Positions 22,001 through 37,000 of a stretch of 64,000 nt of DNA are shown here, one piece after another. The DNA lies in contig KN805426.1 in assembly GCA_000818945.1 (NCBI GenBank), positions 62,001 to 126,000 of the forward strand, written 5' to 3'. The notes below the pieces were generated by a model, which was not told the DNA's origin, searched no databases, and saw nothing but the letters and a program-made list of their open reading frames with translations. This DNA is from Schizochytrium sp. CCTCC M209059 (lineage: Eukaryota > Sar > Bigyra > Thraustochytrida > Thraustochytriidae). Positions within the stretch are counted from its first letter, which is position 1; each line of letters starts with the position of its first letter. The position numbers and the translations under genes were made by a program.

Positions 22001-25000
22001 AGGCCAGCCGCTGAATGGACCCGGCCTGTGTCGAGTTCATCACGGCAGCTTCCACCACTACTTGGCCGAAGCGACAGACGAATGCGAATCCTTGCGCAAA
22101 GGGCCAAGAAGAGCCACCCCACACAAAGTCTACGTTGACAACGGAACCTCCGCTAACGCGTCCGTGTTCTGTCGAGACATCGAGAACTTCGAGGGGCTCC
22201 ACAAGCTGGATGCGCTCGCAGACTTTATCCGCACCACTATTCCCCGAGATACATACATTCAAGGCTTCGAGACGGTCCCAGGGCGTTGTAGCCGGAGGAA
22301 TAAGAGCGCAGCTTGCGGAGTTTTCCGTTTCAAGATGTGCAGGTGACCGCGCCACCTCTTGCAGGGTGATTGGATCAAAAAATGAACACATCAAGGTGTC
22401 CATGACGTGGAAACCCTCTCCGCGGATGCGAAAAACGGTGCTCTCCGAAAATCGCGCAATGTTCGAAGGTGAGATCCCGTCAGGCGATATGTGCAAAGCG
22501 GCCTGGTACACAAATCGTCCCTTGTGAAGAAGCAGCAGCGAGTCATCCTCAACAAGCTCGACGATGGCCACCGTATCTTGCGAAGCAGGCGGCGTTACGC
22601 ACTCTTGCACAAGAGACGCACAAGTCTTGCGCGTCTCGTTCACCTCTACCGTTTCGACAACAGCCTTTTTAACCTGACCTTCGGGGTCACCCAAACTGCG
22701 GAAACGGCAAGCGAGCGAGACTCCCGCCTTCGCTCCCACATTGCAAAACCTGAGACGCGTACCACCAGAGGCAGGTCCAAGCAAAGGCCACATTTCTACA
22801 TCTGTGCTAGGACTGACAAAGGTAAACTCGTGCCCAACCAAATGATGAAAATCGACGCCTGCATTCAAGGAAATAAACAGCGACACCTCGCGCTCGCTCT
22901 CTCCTTCGCTTAAAGACCACAGAGGCGAAATACACGCAATCTGCATCCTGCGATAGCCAAAAGAGCGAAGCGACATGTGGATGATGCGCCCAGGCGAAGA
23001 ACGTGACGATCCAAATCTGCATCGCACCTGCGGCTGAGCTTCATCAATACTCGTCACGAGCGGCACGAGGATTTGTGTTCCGCCATTCGAAGATCCACGT
23101 GTTGGAGAGAGCGGTCCATCACTGTTCATTTCATAAGGTATGAATACAAGCTCCTGTGCGGAGCAAACTCTGGGCAGCGGTTGACCACGCGCATGCACTC
23201 CAAGCGAAACGGACGTTGCCGCTCCTTGGATCTGCGGAACGAGGCAGTGAATCTCGGACGACGAGACAAACTGAGCAGCTACATGCATCTGGTGTACTTC
23301 ACTCGCACTTGAAGCATTGCTCATCGAAAAGACGCACTCAAGTAGATAATCCGGCCGAAACGCATGACCCTTGACTCGAAGTCGAGTGCCTCCTTGCATC
23401 GGGCCGATACGTGGGTCCATCCCAAGGATCTGTGGAGGCGACGTGTACGTGAACACAAGTGAATTTAACGAAAGATCCGCGCCCCCGTTCGATGATAGGC
23501 GGACCAGCACGCGGCCCTCTGTAAGATCTTCTGCAGGAGGCGATACGCATCGAACCTCCCCGAACGAAAGAACTTCTCCTTGAGCGACTTGGTTACCAAA
23601 TTTGCACGTTAAATTTGCGCCTTGGCCACTCAAGTGCGCCCCCCTGATCGCAACAGCCGTGCCGCCAATTGAAGGACCTTCTTCGGGGTCCAAATGCACA
23701 AGCTGAGGCACGTGACGATACCAATAGTCGCCAACATGCTGAAAATGCTCGCTGTCTACAGATATACTGAGCTGAACGGCAACTTCGTTGTCCTCGACAT
23801 CCCATCCAGCAGGAGGTACAGCGCAGCGAATTTCCTGGTCCCCCACCACAGAAGCCTTTGCGTCGCCGAGGTCGCCAAAACGGCACATTGCCTCGCCAGT
23901 GGCGACTTGGCCAAAGTTCTGCCCATAGATTGAAAGAATCGTTCCACCCGAGAATGGGCCGGAATGCGGCGCAAAGCGATTGATGTCGAGCCCATCCAGA
24001 ACCTTGAAGGAGAGTTCTTGATCGTTGGCAACACGTTCTGGAATCTGGCCATCATGCATCAAAACGCGAATACTGTGAGTGCCTGGGACGAGTTCACGTG
24101 GAATTGTGCAGGCCAGGAGCGAAGTTCCAAGCCAGCGCGCCGACGTTGCGAGCAGCTCTCCATTGTTTTCAAATTCGCAAGTGTACGTTTCATCGCCAAG
24201 AGCCTTGACAAAGCCCTCGCCAATCACTTGCAGAGTCGTTTGACCCGCGCGACGATTACCTGCCTGGGGCCAAACCTTGCGAACGAACATTTCTGGGTGA
24301 TACTCGTATACGAAGGTGTGAAGAATCTGGTCCTCGCGAGCGACAAGACGGGTTTCTACGGTTATTTCATTTCCCAGCTGACGCTTGGGCGGGACCTCGC
24401 AGCTCCACGTCCGGTCTCCATTTTCATGTGCTGGCACATGTGCCGTGTATAGGCTTGTGATGAATTCGCAATGCAAATCATCGAGCTCGACGGGTTCTTG
24501 AGCATCGGTCTGCCCCCCCGTGCGCGTATCGGAAAGTACAAAGGTTACCTCCGTTCCGCCCTGCGCTGGCCCTACGTGAGGACTCACGCGCTCAACAGTC
24601 ACCGGTGGGGTATAAACAAAATGACCCACCGGAATTTCATCGACTCCGTTCGTATATAGCCTCAAGCTCACCCGCCCTGTGCTTGTGACAGAGGGCGATG
24701 TACATTCAACGAGATTAGCGTTGATCCAAGTCGCGGATACGCGTGCGTAGTTGAAGCCACATACCATGGTTGGCGAACGCGGAAAGTTTGTGCCTGTGAA
24801 ATGGACGCGCGTTCCCCCAGATGTTGGACCTTGCGAAGGAAATACCTCCAAGATTGTCACTGGTGCGTGAAAGGAAAAGTAGTCATTCTCGAGCGCTGCA
24901 AAATCGACGCCGTTCCTGGAGACACTGACGCGCGCATCCCCTCCGCTCGCGACCCGGGGCGTAACGCAGCGAATCTGTGTCTCCGACTCGTAGGCTCCCG

Positions 25001-28000
25001 TGGTGACATAGCGGTCCCCGTCATGAAATGTGAACGCGCACGATAGCAAATCGTGCGTTTCAAAGTGCTGACCGCGAATGCGTAGCGATGTAGCCCCATG
25101 TACAGTTCCCATCAGTGGATACATCGAGTCAATCGTCAAATCCTCCACGAAGGTGTACATGGCGGAACTCGCGGGTCCGTGACTTTGTCCTGGGCAATAC
25201 GTTACTGACACACGAACGGCGTCACTGACATCGCCTTGAACGTGCGCAGGCGCCACACAGATGACCTCTCGTAATGATAACAGCGTCGCTGGAATGGGAT
25301 CCTCGTGACCTTCGAATACGCAAAAGACATCTGGCCGAGTAATCGAGTCTCCAGGAGCATAAAAGCTGCCCGAGATCCGAATAGGTGTCCCGCCGGACAT
25401 TGGCCCAGCATGGGGCTCGATACGTGTCACGATCGGTGCCGCAAGAAGGGTGAAGCTGGTGGACTCACGAGTATTCCCTGCGTCACTCCGAACGCGAAGT
25501 TTGATATCTCGAGCAGCACCAGGTGGCAAGGCTGGATCCCAATTTGGGCTTGCGCACTCCAAGAGAAGAGACGAAAGCACCGCCGCGCGCGTGGACACTC
25601 GAAATCTTCCGTCCTCCGACGACCATTCGCAAAACGTACTTGCGCTACCTTCGAATCCACTTCCGTGGATCTTGACAGCTTTATCACTTTTGTCCATGGC
25701 AAAGGCTGGCTCGATGGCATGAAGACGCATCGCTGGACCAGCCTTAATGGTTGTGTGGAAAGAGCCATCAAGGGCGTAGATAGGCTCTCCACCGTGTTCA
25801 TGGGCAAGCGCGATCCTGTAGTTTCCAGGCTCTTCAAGAGCTTGAAGCGAGCAAGAGAGTTCATTCCTCCCATGCACGACAGCCTGCTCGGTGAGAGACC
25901 AAGAGGAGTGCACCTCCACGTCTTGTCGCGAAAGTAAGCACACGTAGGTCGTGTTTTCCCGGAAGCCGCGTCCAGTGAAGCGGAAGCGCGCTGACTCATC
26001 TCCGACTTGAATGCGACGCGAAGTCAAAGAGGTGGTCAAAACGGGCGCCAAGAGAACGTTGATCTCGTTCAGGACACGTTGTACGCTTTGTGCAGGAAAA
26101 CGGGGCGCAAATTCCACAGAAGCTTGATGAGATGACTGGTCGCTTAGGTGCGAGTGCGACCAAATTCCAAAGCACCTCACACGCAGAGGAGATAATATCT
26201 CCGTGTTAAGCTTGTGCAGAAGCTCTTGTCCATCATCGCCGAACGTGGTCAAAGCGCAATACGGATGGTCCGATGCTGCATCAAATCGAAAGGAGTCAGC
26301 AGAGGGCACGTGGAGCTCAAAGCTAAGTTCTCCAGTGGCTCGTTGCACCAAAATCTCGGTCGAGGAGATAGAGATTCCTTGCACTCCGGAAACAATTTTG
26401 ATCGAAGAACTCGCGTGGACAAAGGACTCGCCATTTTCGGCAATTCCCACCTGAAGGAACTCGCCAATGCGGGTTTCGGACATCACAGGAAGTGTACAAC
26501 GAACAGCGGACGCGTTCAAATATGTAGCAGGTAGCACACGCGCTCCGCGAAAAGGACTCTCAACGCGGCAAGCCAGATCCGCCGAAGGGAAGAAGCCAGA
26601 GCCGACAATCACGATCGGAGCCCATGCTCTACCGAGAGGGACCTCCCATGGCTCCGTGCTACCAATGCGCGGCTGATGGAACATCGCAGCTTGGCCTGAG
26701 TAAAGCTCGCGGAAAGGGGTCTTCTGATGTAGAGTAACCTCGACAAGCGCGTGCGCCGCCTCAGTCTCATCGGACGCCTCAGGAATAATACAGCGAACGC
26801 GTGTTGCCGACTCCACAATAGCCATTGCCTCTCCTGCCCGGCCTTGAAAGGTGCATGCGTAATAGTTGTCCATGGAAAACCCATCTCCATGAAATGTGAC
26901 AAGAGATGCATCCTCTATTGGAAGCAACATCGGAGACATGCTATCCACAGTGGGTGCTGGTTGCCATGCTTCCAAAGGAACATGGACTGCAAACCATTGC
27001 ACACTGTCATTCAGCGATACTCGAAGCCCCGCCGTTGTCTCCTTGACAGGAAGAGCGCATGCAAAGTATCCCTCCGTTTCGTTGCGCACTTCTGAGTACA
27101 ACGTCGAGCCTTGCGTAGTCTGGCAACGAAGCTTGTCAAGCACGACTCGCTCAGAGGTGACGATTGAAAACAAACCACAGAGCATTGACGGCTCACTGCA
27201 TTTGCCAAGCCCAACAAAGTTGATCTGGGGAAGATCATGCACTTGTAACACCTGTGTACGGCTACGCGACTCGTACTGTTTGTCGCGGCTTGAAATTCCC
27301 AGCACGTACTGAGAAGTTCCCTGTGCGTCCTGCAAAAGTTCGCGCGGCAAACGGCATAGCACGAGACTCTGGTTCACATAAGAAGCAGGCTCGACGATTG
27401 CATTTTCGTCATCAAAAATGCAATAAAGCTGAGTTTGGGCGGGAAAGTTGCGCCCCTTCACGCGGAAAAAGGTTGGATTCTCGGCAGTGCCCCGAAAGAC
27501 CGCTTTAGGTTCAACGTGGTCGATGTCCCAAAGCGGGACAAGATCAATTTCTGCTTGCGAAGCAGCCAGAGTGCGCCCGTGGTCGATTGAGACGCAAACA
27601 AAAACGGGACGTTCAACTCCAAGCTCATCGTGCAAATCTTGCGGAACCCCGCAGGATGCCCGAGTCGCGCTGTAGACTTCGCCGTCTGCAGCAACGTGGA
27701 TGACAGCTTCGCTTCCCATAGCACATGGGTGAGAAGAGTAGACACAATGCAAGGGACCCGACGAGAAACCAGAGCCGAGCAAGTCAACCGTGGATTCCGG
27801 AAGCGCGGGACTTGCGACAATTTTAGTAAGAGCACGTGCAATGAAAGGAACGGGGCGAAAGACGAAGGAGCCAGAGGCAAGTGCGATCCCAGTTCCCCGC
27901 GCAAGCACAGTGACGCGCGCGATACCAGTTTCACCCACGGAAGGAGTAACACAGGTAATGACAGAAGCGAGCGAATCCACTTCAGCTTCTACGAGTGTTG

Positions 28001-31000
28001 CATTCATCGCACCACTTTCTCTGGTGAATTGGCATTGAAGACCATTCACAGGCTCCTCAAACTCCAAGTCTCCGATTTCAAAGGTAATGCGCGTCCCGCC
28101 GCCGGTGGGACCCGAGGGCGGCTGGAGTGTCGTATGTGCAACACCGGTGTCGCTGGAGAGCAGCGACCGCGGTCCACGCAGGCGAATCACCGAGCCCTCC
28201 GAAGCAACACGACGGGCTTCTCCTGCTGCCCCAAATAGCAGCCTCACCAATAAGTCTTCTTGCGCGACAGCAGCTTCTCCAAGCCGCATCGGAACGACGC
28301 AGGAAATTAGATGCTCGGAAAGAACCATTGCCGCACTCTGTACGTCGCCAAAGTCGCAGCTGACAGGTACGTCAGACGGCACTTTTGACACGGTGATGCG
28401 GAGAAGCTGACCTGGCGTGGGATGCATAGGGTCCATTTCAAGCAGTGACACAGGGCCAATAATCTTGACCGTGACGAAATTAGCACCGACGAGCGATTGA
28501 GAAAGATCTGAACTTTGCAAGACTTGCATGTCGTTGCGCACATAAAGACGAGCCGCTGTGAATAGACCCGCAACGTCTTCCAGAGCAGAGGCCCATTGAG
28601 GAATTTCGCATGACACCAGTGAAGTTGAGCGTCGCAAGACTCGGAGCGATGTCACACATCTCTCCAGGTTTTCATCGCAAAGTGCACATCCGAGGGTCTC
28701 AACATCTGCAAAGCCGGCTCCTCGAATATCTACAACGGTTGAAGAGAGCGCTGAGACGATTTGGATATCTTTACCCCGATGAAGCACAGCTTGTGGTGTT
28801 CGCACAACGTGTACGCTGCCAGCATGCTGTAAAAAGACGGGTTCCAGGTCTTCTTCGTCGGACAACTGCAACAAAACTTGAGCTGAAGGCTCGGCGCATT
28901 TCCCTTGTGTACAGGCAGGAACCTCACAGTGGAGCAAGATGGTTGCATCGCGAAGGAGTGAAGCTTGACAGGATCCATAAACGTCTCCAACCTGGGCGCG
29001 AACAATGTATTGTGTTCCCGATGTTCCCGCACCCAGGCGGGAGCGCAACGAGTCAGCCACGCCAGACGACAAGTCGAGGCGCAGAACAAAGGCCTCGTCC
29101 GGACTCGCCCAAGCAGGCGTTGCTGCGCTCGCCACGAGATGTGGCAAGGCCTCGAAAAGAAGCGGAACGTCTTGCGCGACCCATGAAAGGCTTCCGTCGG
29201 GCAGATACGCGTGCAGACGAACCGCCATCGTCCCCGGCGAAGCAAAGTGCGGGGTGCGGCAGCGAAGTGTTGACGAAGACTCGAAGAAAGCAGCCTCTCG
29301 AGCCACAAAACTCGAGCCCTCCTCCGCATAAAAGTCGCAAACGTAAGGAAGGTTTGCGAGAAAGTTACGACCCAGAACACTTATCACCGTTCCGCCAGTT
29401 TGAGAGCCCATCGACGGACGAAGAGCAGCTGCTGACATTTCTGGAACCACAGAGAGAATAGCTGATGAGGCAGAAAGATCGACTCCATTCCCGGAAACGT
29501 GAAGCTTAAAGGAATAGCTCTGTTCGTACATGAGAAGCTCTGCAGGCACGGCGCACTGCAAAAGAGTGCTGGACAATACTGTCGCAGGTGTCAAAAGCGC
29601 ATCTTCAATTGTCAACTCCCCTTCCACTGCTGCCTTAAACCACGCACAGCGGGTCTGGTTGGATCCATCAGAAACGAAGTCAGCGCCCTGCACCGTCAGG
29701 ACGTGAGAAGTGGCGACCTCAGTCGACTGAAATTGTAAGAGCGATGGTTCAACAGCAAAAACTTGGGGCAGTGCAGCGTACCGGAAGACGGCAATGCCTG
29801 CCGAGGGCTCCTGAACAAGAACATCGCGCTGAGTTTCAGTATGGAGAAGGCGGACGCTGACAAAGGCGTCTTGCGGCATTGATACCTCTGGGGTGTCGCA
29901 CATAACGGACGTCACTTTCTCCTCATCCATGCTTGCCGTCGCGTTCGACTCCACTTCGAAGCCTTCTGGTAAAGTGAAGACGCAAATAAGTACCGCGTTC
30001 AACGAGGAAGCTTGGGCCTCCACCAAGCCCGCGCCTTCCATCGTCAAAGTGATTCTCGTCCCACCTTCGGGGGGGCCGGCGATAGGCTGAAGATTGACAA
30101 TGCGAAACGGATTACTTGGTGCACGCACAGTAAGACCGGTGTCCACAAAGCTTCCTGAATCTGTCAGCAAGGAGACCTCTACGCTTAAATTGGAGTTGGG
30201 CTTTTGGCGTGTCGCAAAGAGTGATGATGGCACAGGGCACACAAGAGCACCAATGTCCATGTCAAAAGAAGCTGTTACGGTTTCCCTTCCTCCAAATCGG
30301 CAGCTTAAAGATAAGTCATCCTCAAGCGGGGAGAGCAACGTCGCTGCAAGGTCACGCGTCGTCGCGTCAAGTGCGAGCACCACCTCAGTTCTTGCACCTC
30401 GGGCTCCCCATAATGTGCGCGTCGAGAGAGCCTCCTCGGTAGAGGACGAAAAGGAAAGTGATCTCGAAGGGAGGAAAGTGATGTTAAGCGCACTAGAGGA
30501 GTACTCGACACCATTGAAAGACACGTCAAGATGCAGTCCGTCTTGTGAAAAGTCCCAGACTCCAAGACTGAGCTGCTCCTTGACAAAGTCGAGCCCTGGA
30601 AGCGGGCACTGCAGCGCATCCCAGTCCGCGCCGATGGTCCCGACAACGGAATACGACGCAGTTGCATCCGAGGAGAGCGTGAATCGGCAGTGAATTTCGA
30701 CATACGCGCCAAATTGAAGCAACCCGGGATCTGTCTCCAGCGAAACCGCAATGAACCGCAAGTGATTAAAGGACAAGTCCACAAACTTTCGCCTCGATCG
30801 TAGGCCAGCGTCTAGCTGCGGTACATCCACCGCCCACAATGGAAGGCGCTCACGATTTGATTCGAAGGCTAGGGTAGACTCGTCTTCTTGAACGCTTGCG
30901 AGACCAAGCGAGCACGGAGAGACCACTCCAAGACCGCGCTGCAGGTCAGGCAACGATGGCATAGTACAAGTCCAATTTGAAAGAGCCTGCGTGTATCCCA

Positions 31001-34000
31001 CAAAGGTATCTTCCGGTCCACAACGAAAAACGCAGCTCCAAAGTTCCGCGTCATACTGATCTGGTGACGGAAGTTGCAAGAAAATTTGCGTCCCGCCCTC
31101 GGGTGAAACCACACGAGGGCTGACCCCAGAGAGATGAGGAAATGGCCAAATCTGTAGCGGGACGCCGGTGGAAGCGTCGATGGTTTCGCCATCGTGCGCG
31201 AGTACGCTCACCGAGCTACCCTCGAAAGTATCAAAGGTAGGCTGCCACGAAAGAGGCATCTCACAAATGACCTGAGTGCTATTGACTGCAAAAGCCTCAA
31301 CAAAAGCTGGTGTAGCGCCTTCAAAGTAGCAGACCTGTGCACTCGTTTCCGTAAAGTTCTCACCGTTGACGATAAGCGCATTGGGCCAAAGTACCTGACT
31401 CAGCGCATCGAGAATAATCGCTTCTGGGTGCACGCTGTGCGTCACAGCAGGCTCCGTAACAATAAATTCTGCTGACAGAGGAGACGAAAAATCTGCGCCT
31501 CCGTTCATGCTTATGCTCAGAAGCGGGGTCGCTCCAAGTGCCGAGTCTGGAGCGGGGGGGACGGGGCAAACGAGGTGGAAGGTCTTGTCAAGCGATCCAG
31601 GCACCAGTGTGCCCTGAGTAACGGAGGGGTTCCAATCCTCAACGCCATCCACAGCGAAACTGCAGACAGGAACGGCGCCAGCCTGATCGAAGCCCGTCCC
31701 GCGGACAACTACAGACGCACCACCTCGCGTTGAGATGGCTGACGGCCCGCGAATGTCAAGAATGACAACATCCGCGACAAATGTGAAGGCTGTCGTGGCC
31801 AAGACCTGACCAGTGGCCACCACCTGAACCTCGACTTCCGCGTGCTGCGGGAACTGTTCTGCCATCCACGCAAGCGTTCCGTCAGGTGTGATACATGTAA
31901 CTTCGCCATTTGCATGACTTGCCTCTGCATCGACAGTCGCTGCCACGCCACGACCTTCAGAAAGCCGAAATGAACACGCCACCGGGATGCCTAAAAGGAT
32001 GCTTGTGTCCAGAGGAATGTGAAGCAGTGTTCCACCCGACGCAGGACCGGACGAGGGCTCGGCAGCCTGAAGAGACATCGGCGCGGCGGGCTCGAGCACG
32101 GTGACATCCATCTCGATGCCAGAGCCAGCTTTCAAAGTGCTTGAACCGCCATTCATGGAAAGAGAAATCTCATATACACCCGGCAAAAGAAGGTGAGGGG
32201 GCAGCTCACATGTAAGCGTCTCCGAAGAGATGTATTGAGCCGGAACGTGGAAATTTGTCCCACCAAAAAGGCAGGCAATATCGGAGGCCGGAACAAAATT
32301 TTCACCAAAAATCTCCAGCATCTCACCGATGCCTGACGTAAGGTGCGATGGCGCCAAACCAGACAGCGTAAACGGTGCATGAAGGAAGATAGTTTGCGCA
32401 GGAAGCGGGTCTTGAGTGATCTCATTCGCGCTATTGCTTAAACTCACGACAAGGAAGCTCGCACTGGCACCCCATGGGAGTTGTGGCATTTGCACAGCAG
32501 AACACAAGACAGAGCGACCATCTGATGAGAGGTAGCCCGGCACGATCGCGTCGTCTCCAACGTGACAGCGCAAACTCGGGGAGCCAATTAATCCATGCGC
32601 AAACACGCGAAAGCTCACAGACGCGGTTCCCTCTTCGACGGAGGATGGCTGGACTCGAAAGACCTCGGGCCGCGGCGCAAAGGTGTAGCTTGCGACACCG
32701 TAATGGCCCATGTCATTTTCCCAGAATGCAACACGAACCTTAACATCACCAGCCACGCCATGATTTGGAGTTGTACATGACATCTGACTATCATCAACAA
32801 TAATCGCGCCTTTTGAGACCTCGACAAAGTTTGCACGCGCATCGTCGCTGAAAAAGATACAACGCGGATCGAGATCGCGCAGAGATGTCTTAAAGAGCAG
32901 GAAGCCCTTGCCGCGCACGCTAATAGTAGTGCCTCCGGCCAGGTCTCCGACCCTAGGTTCGAGGCTGTCAAGACGAATCTCGGCTGTGTCCGTTGACGTT
33001 TGGCTGTCGCCTCGCGATTTGACAACCTGAACAATCGGAGATGCTTCCATAGCGGAGAAGTCGTGGCCATTGAGCGACACCCGCACTGGCGTCTCTTGCG
33101 CCGTGACTGAGCCTCGTGCAACTTGATTGGAGATGCGCGCTGGGACGAGGCATCGCAGCGTACCAGACTCGGCATCGAAAGAAGCTTCGCTCACAGCCAA
33201 AAGTGGGTCTCCGAATCCACACTGCATCGAAGCCGTGTGCCGAAGATTGCTGCCCGAGACGGTAATGCTTCCACCTTCAGTAACAGTACTGGGTGTGACT
33301 GTCAGCTGACTTGGAAACGTGGCAATCATCTGAATTGCCAACCTTGTTGAAAGCGCCTCCCCAGTCTCGCTGTTTTCAAAGTGCAACGTCCACCATTCCT
33401 CCTCATCAAAAATGTCCGAATGATTCCACGCTGAAGGAATCTGGCAACCGAAAGCGCTCATTCCGCTTTGCATAAAGATCGGTGCGCGGACCATACTGTC
33501 GCCGCCCTCGGACGTAAACTGACAGACGACAGCGTCAAAGCCCACTTGCGCGAGAACGCGCCAGAGCCCATGAAGAGATGACGACGACGCGACATGTATG
33601 GCTTCAGTGAGACCCACCACGACTTCAGTCGGCGCTGCAGACTCGAGAACGATGGTAGGAATAAAGTGGAAGCGGCCCTGAGCCACGACATAATTCATGC
33701 TGTTCAATGCGACGCGTACGGCGACCGAGGCTTCGCCTGCATCAAACGAAAGTTCAGAAGCCTCCACAAGATCGAGAGCAGGGGAGATGCACGTGAGCGT
33801 CGATTCGTTCACAATATGAAAGGACGTTCGGATGCCACCCACTTCGCAGACAAGATCCGGGATAGTGAGGGCACTCAGGTTAGCCGAAACGTGCACATGA
33901 ATCGACGTACGACCGGCGGAGGGACCAAACGCAGGAGAAGCAAGATTCAGCCGGGGTATCTCGATTAAATCCATCATCAAGTCTGACTCCGCTCGCTCCC

Positions 34001-37000
34001 CAGCCCTTGTCCAAAGTGCAACTTCCAGTCGCAAGTGTGCTCCCGTCGAATCACGCAAAAGTGGAAGAAGAGGTCCACTTGGAGGGATCGTACACGAGAC
34101 GCGTGAGCCGTTTTCGAGAACCACCGCTCGCGACGCAATGTGCGAAGCCCACGACTGTCCGGGAACACGAAACAGGCACGAGTCAACAGTCCCAAGATGA
34201 AGACCATGCCCGCGCACCAGCACGGAAGTTCCAGGCCATCCCAGGCGCGGTTCAATTGATTCAATCGCAAGTGCTTGCTCTGTATAGGCGAAGGAGCAAG
34301 CCTGCTCGAGATTGGAGCAAAAAAACTGGGCGCCACCATTGACAGATAGGGTCAATCCCACCTCCTCGCCGGCCGGGCCTGGAGGCGCAATGCACTCCAC
34401 AAGATGGGCGCTCAGAAGTCGTCCTGGGACAATGGTGCTTCCAAAACGGCATTGTAAATCTGTTGGCTCGCTCAACGAAGCCATGCCAAATCCATGTACA
34501 AGCACTGCTGTTCCACCCGCTGGGCTGCCTTCCGAAGGTTCTGTGTGGGATACGACAGGCATCGGGGTGACCCGGAAAAACGGCGGCGTTGCGGCAAGCA
34601 CGGAGCGCGACTCGCCACTCTCCAGGACATAGCGTAGATCAATCTGACCGGAAGAGCCTAATGCGAGCTCATGTGGAACTTCACAAACGACCCCGATTGA
34701 TGCAAGAGAAGGCAAAGCAGCAGTCTCTTCTACATCAGCGCCCGATATGTCCATGAAGACACAGCGGAGGGAGCTCACGACAGCAGGTGGGAGGCCATTC
34801 GCATTTGCACCAGAGACAATAACTGAAGAGAGCTCTCCCACGGGGGAAAACCAGTGGTCCGGCACCAATTCTTCCACCTGAAGAGGCTGCAAAAGGACGG
34901 GGCCGGCTACGGGGCCTCCAAAGGTTTCCCCATCATCCACTGAAAGGCTAAGGCTGATTGCGTGGCCAGGCCAAAGACTTAAGACGGACCGTAGAGAAAC
35001 TGGCATATGGCATCTCAGTGCATCGACATCGCTGATTTCTGCTTGCGTAGTTGCCGTCACGTTGCCAACTGAAAGTCTGCACAGGACTGTCGAAGGACTT
35101 TCAAGGTCCAGGACTGGATGCTGAAGACGCGCGTCGATGAACGCCTCTCTGCCAGCTCCAGCTACAATATATGCCGGGAGCAGCGTCTCAATCACTGGCT
35201 CCGTGACAAAGTCAATCGTGCACGCGTTCTCGTCAATGCATTGGCCTACAGGCAGGGATACGAGCTTGTTCCGATGCGACACAAAGACCTCCACGCCGGA
35301 TGTGCTGGCCAATATCGCTGGCGCCAGACACTCGGCAAGGTTTGACTCCACAAGCTGCGCATTTACCACGTGCACTATGCCAGAAACGGGTTCGCGAAAG
35401 ACGCACGAGAAGAATAGGGAAGCGACAGCGTTGGCAACGACGAGTTGCACGGGGCGGCCGCCTCCAACAGGAATGACACGCGGAAATACCTTGAGTACGC
35501 GCAGCGGTCTGTGCAGCGCAAACACAAGACCCGTGTCGATGGAAGGACTTGAATCAGAAAAACCTAGGATATAGACGGGGTAAAGCCCAGGTCTCTCCAA
35601 AGCAGCTGGAAATGGGCAACGAAGCTCGCTCGTTGATGCGTCGAATCCAAGCGCCGACAACGCACCATCCTGGCCATAGCGACACTTTGCAGACGACCAA
35701 TTCTGCGTCGCCCCTGCAGCAGCTTGAATCCGGATCTCACTTGTCTCATTGTCGCCGATGACGCCATGTCCTGGAGATATGTCCAAAAAAAGTGGTGTGG
35801 TTGATCCAGCGTCCAATATAAATGGTGTGGCGATCCACTTGACAAGATCGACAGAAATAGAAAGACTGAGATCGCTGGGGTCGGCTGCAATGGGGACGGG
35901 ACAGGAAACGACGTCGCTTGTCAGCGGCGTACACGACTCGTAGACAAGACTTCCGGCAGTCCCAAACGCGCAGAAAAGACCCGGAATGCCGCCCAAGCCC
36001 ACCCCGGTAAGATTGACAATCGAAGCGCCTGGAAGAACCGTTGTCGGGCTCACGGAATCTACGCTGGGCTCCCGATACAATTCGATTGAAATTGGGTCCA
36101 CATTTACAAGGTCCCCAACGAGGCCAACGGACACAGTCTCAGTCTGCACAAGAGCGCTGCTGAAGACCCAAGATGCGGGCATGATGCAACGGACAGCAGA
36201 TTCCGAGATCCACGTGGCCTGTGTACGCGTCTCGCGGCTGCCATGCGCAAACAGGCAGCCCGTTCGATAAGAGTCGTCCTCGAATCCAATCGAACGATGC
36301 AAACCACTCCCATATATCATGAGAGACTGCGTACTTGCATTGCTTTGAGAGGCAAGGACGACTCGTGGCGAAGCATACAGTAGGATGGGGTCTGCGCGGA
36401 AGAAGTACCGACTTGCCTCGGTGCCTTCGATAATTTCCGCCCCGTTGAGCTTAGCGCTGACACTTGCCAAGCCTTCTTCGGACCGGCTAGGCGCAGCGCA
36501 ATCGAGATAAATCGTGCTGCTGCTCTCTTTGACAACGAGGCCCTCCACTGTGATCGATTCCCGGTCGAAGTGGAAGGTGCACTCCCCTGTATCGCCGATC
36601 GCTGCGAGCTCAGACTGTGAGAACACCAAGGATGCTCCTTTGCTGACAGAAACGCGGACGTTGGTCTCTTGGCCGAGCGGACCCTGGCGTGGAACGAGAC
36701 CAGAAATCGCGAGAGGCTCAAAAGACGTGAAATTGAGGCTCGCCAATGTCCTGTTGTGAAGGAGAATTCGCAAGGGCATCGTTTTGGCTTCCAGCAGAGA
36801 AGGCACCAAGCACGATGCTTGCGTTGAAGAAACCACATAGACTGTGCTGCGCTCAGCCCCTGCACCAAAGACACACTCAAGGCCATCTGCAAAAGCCTGA
36901 AGGTTTGCACCTCGAAACGAAAGCTCGTAACCCCCCCGACGCGTACCCCAAAACTGCGTCTCGAAGTCGTGAATGACGGCCGCCTCGACGACATCGAGCA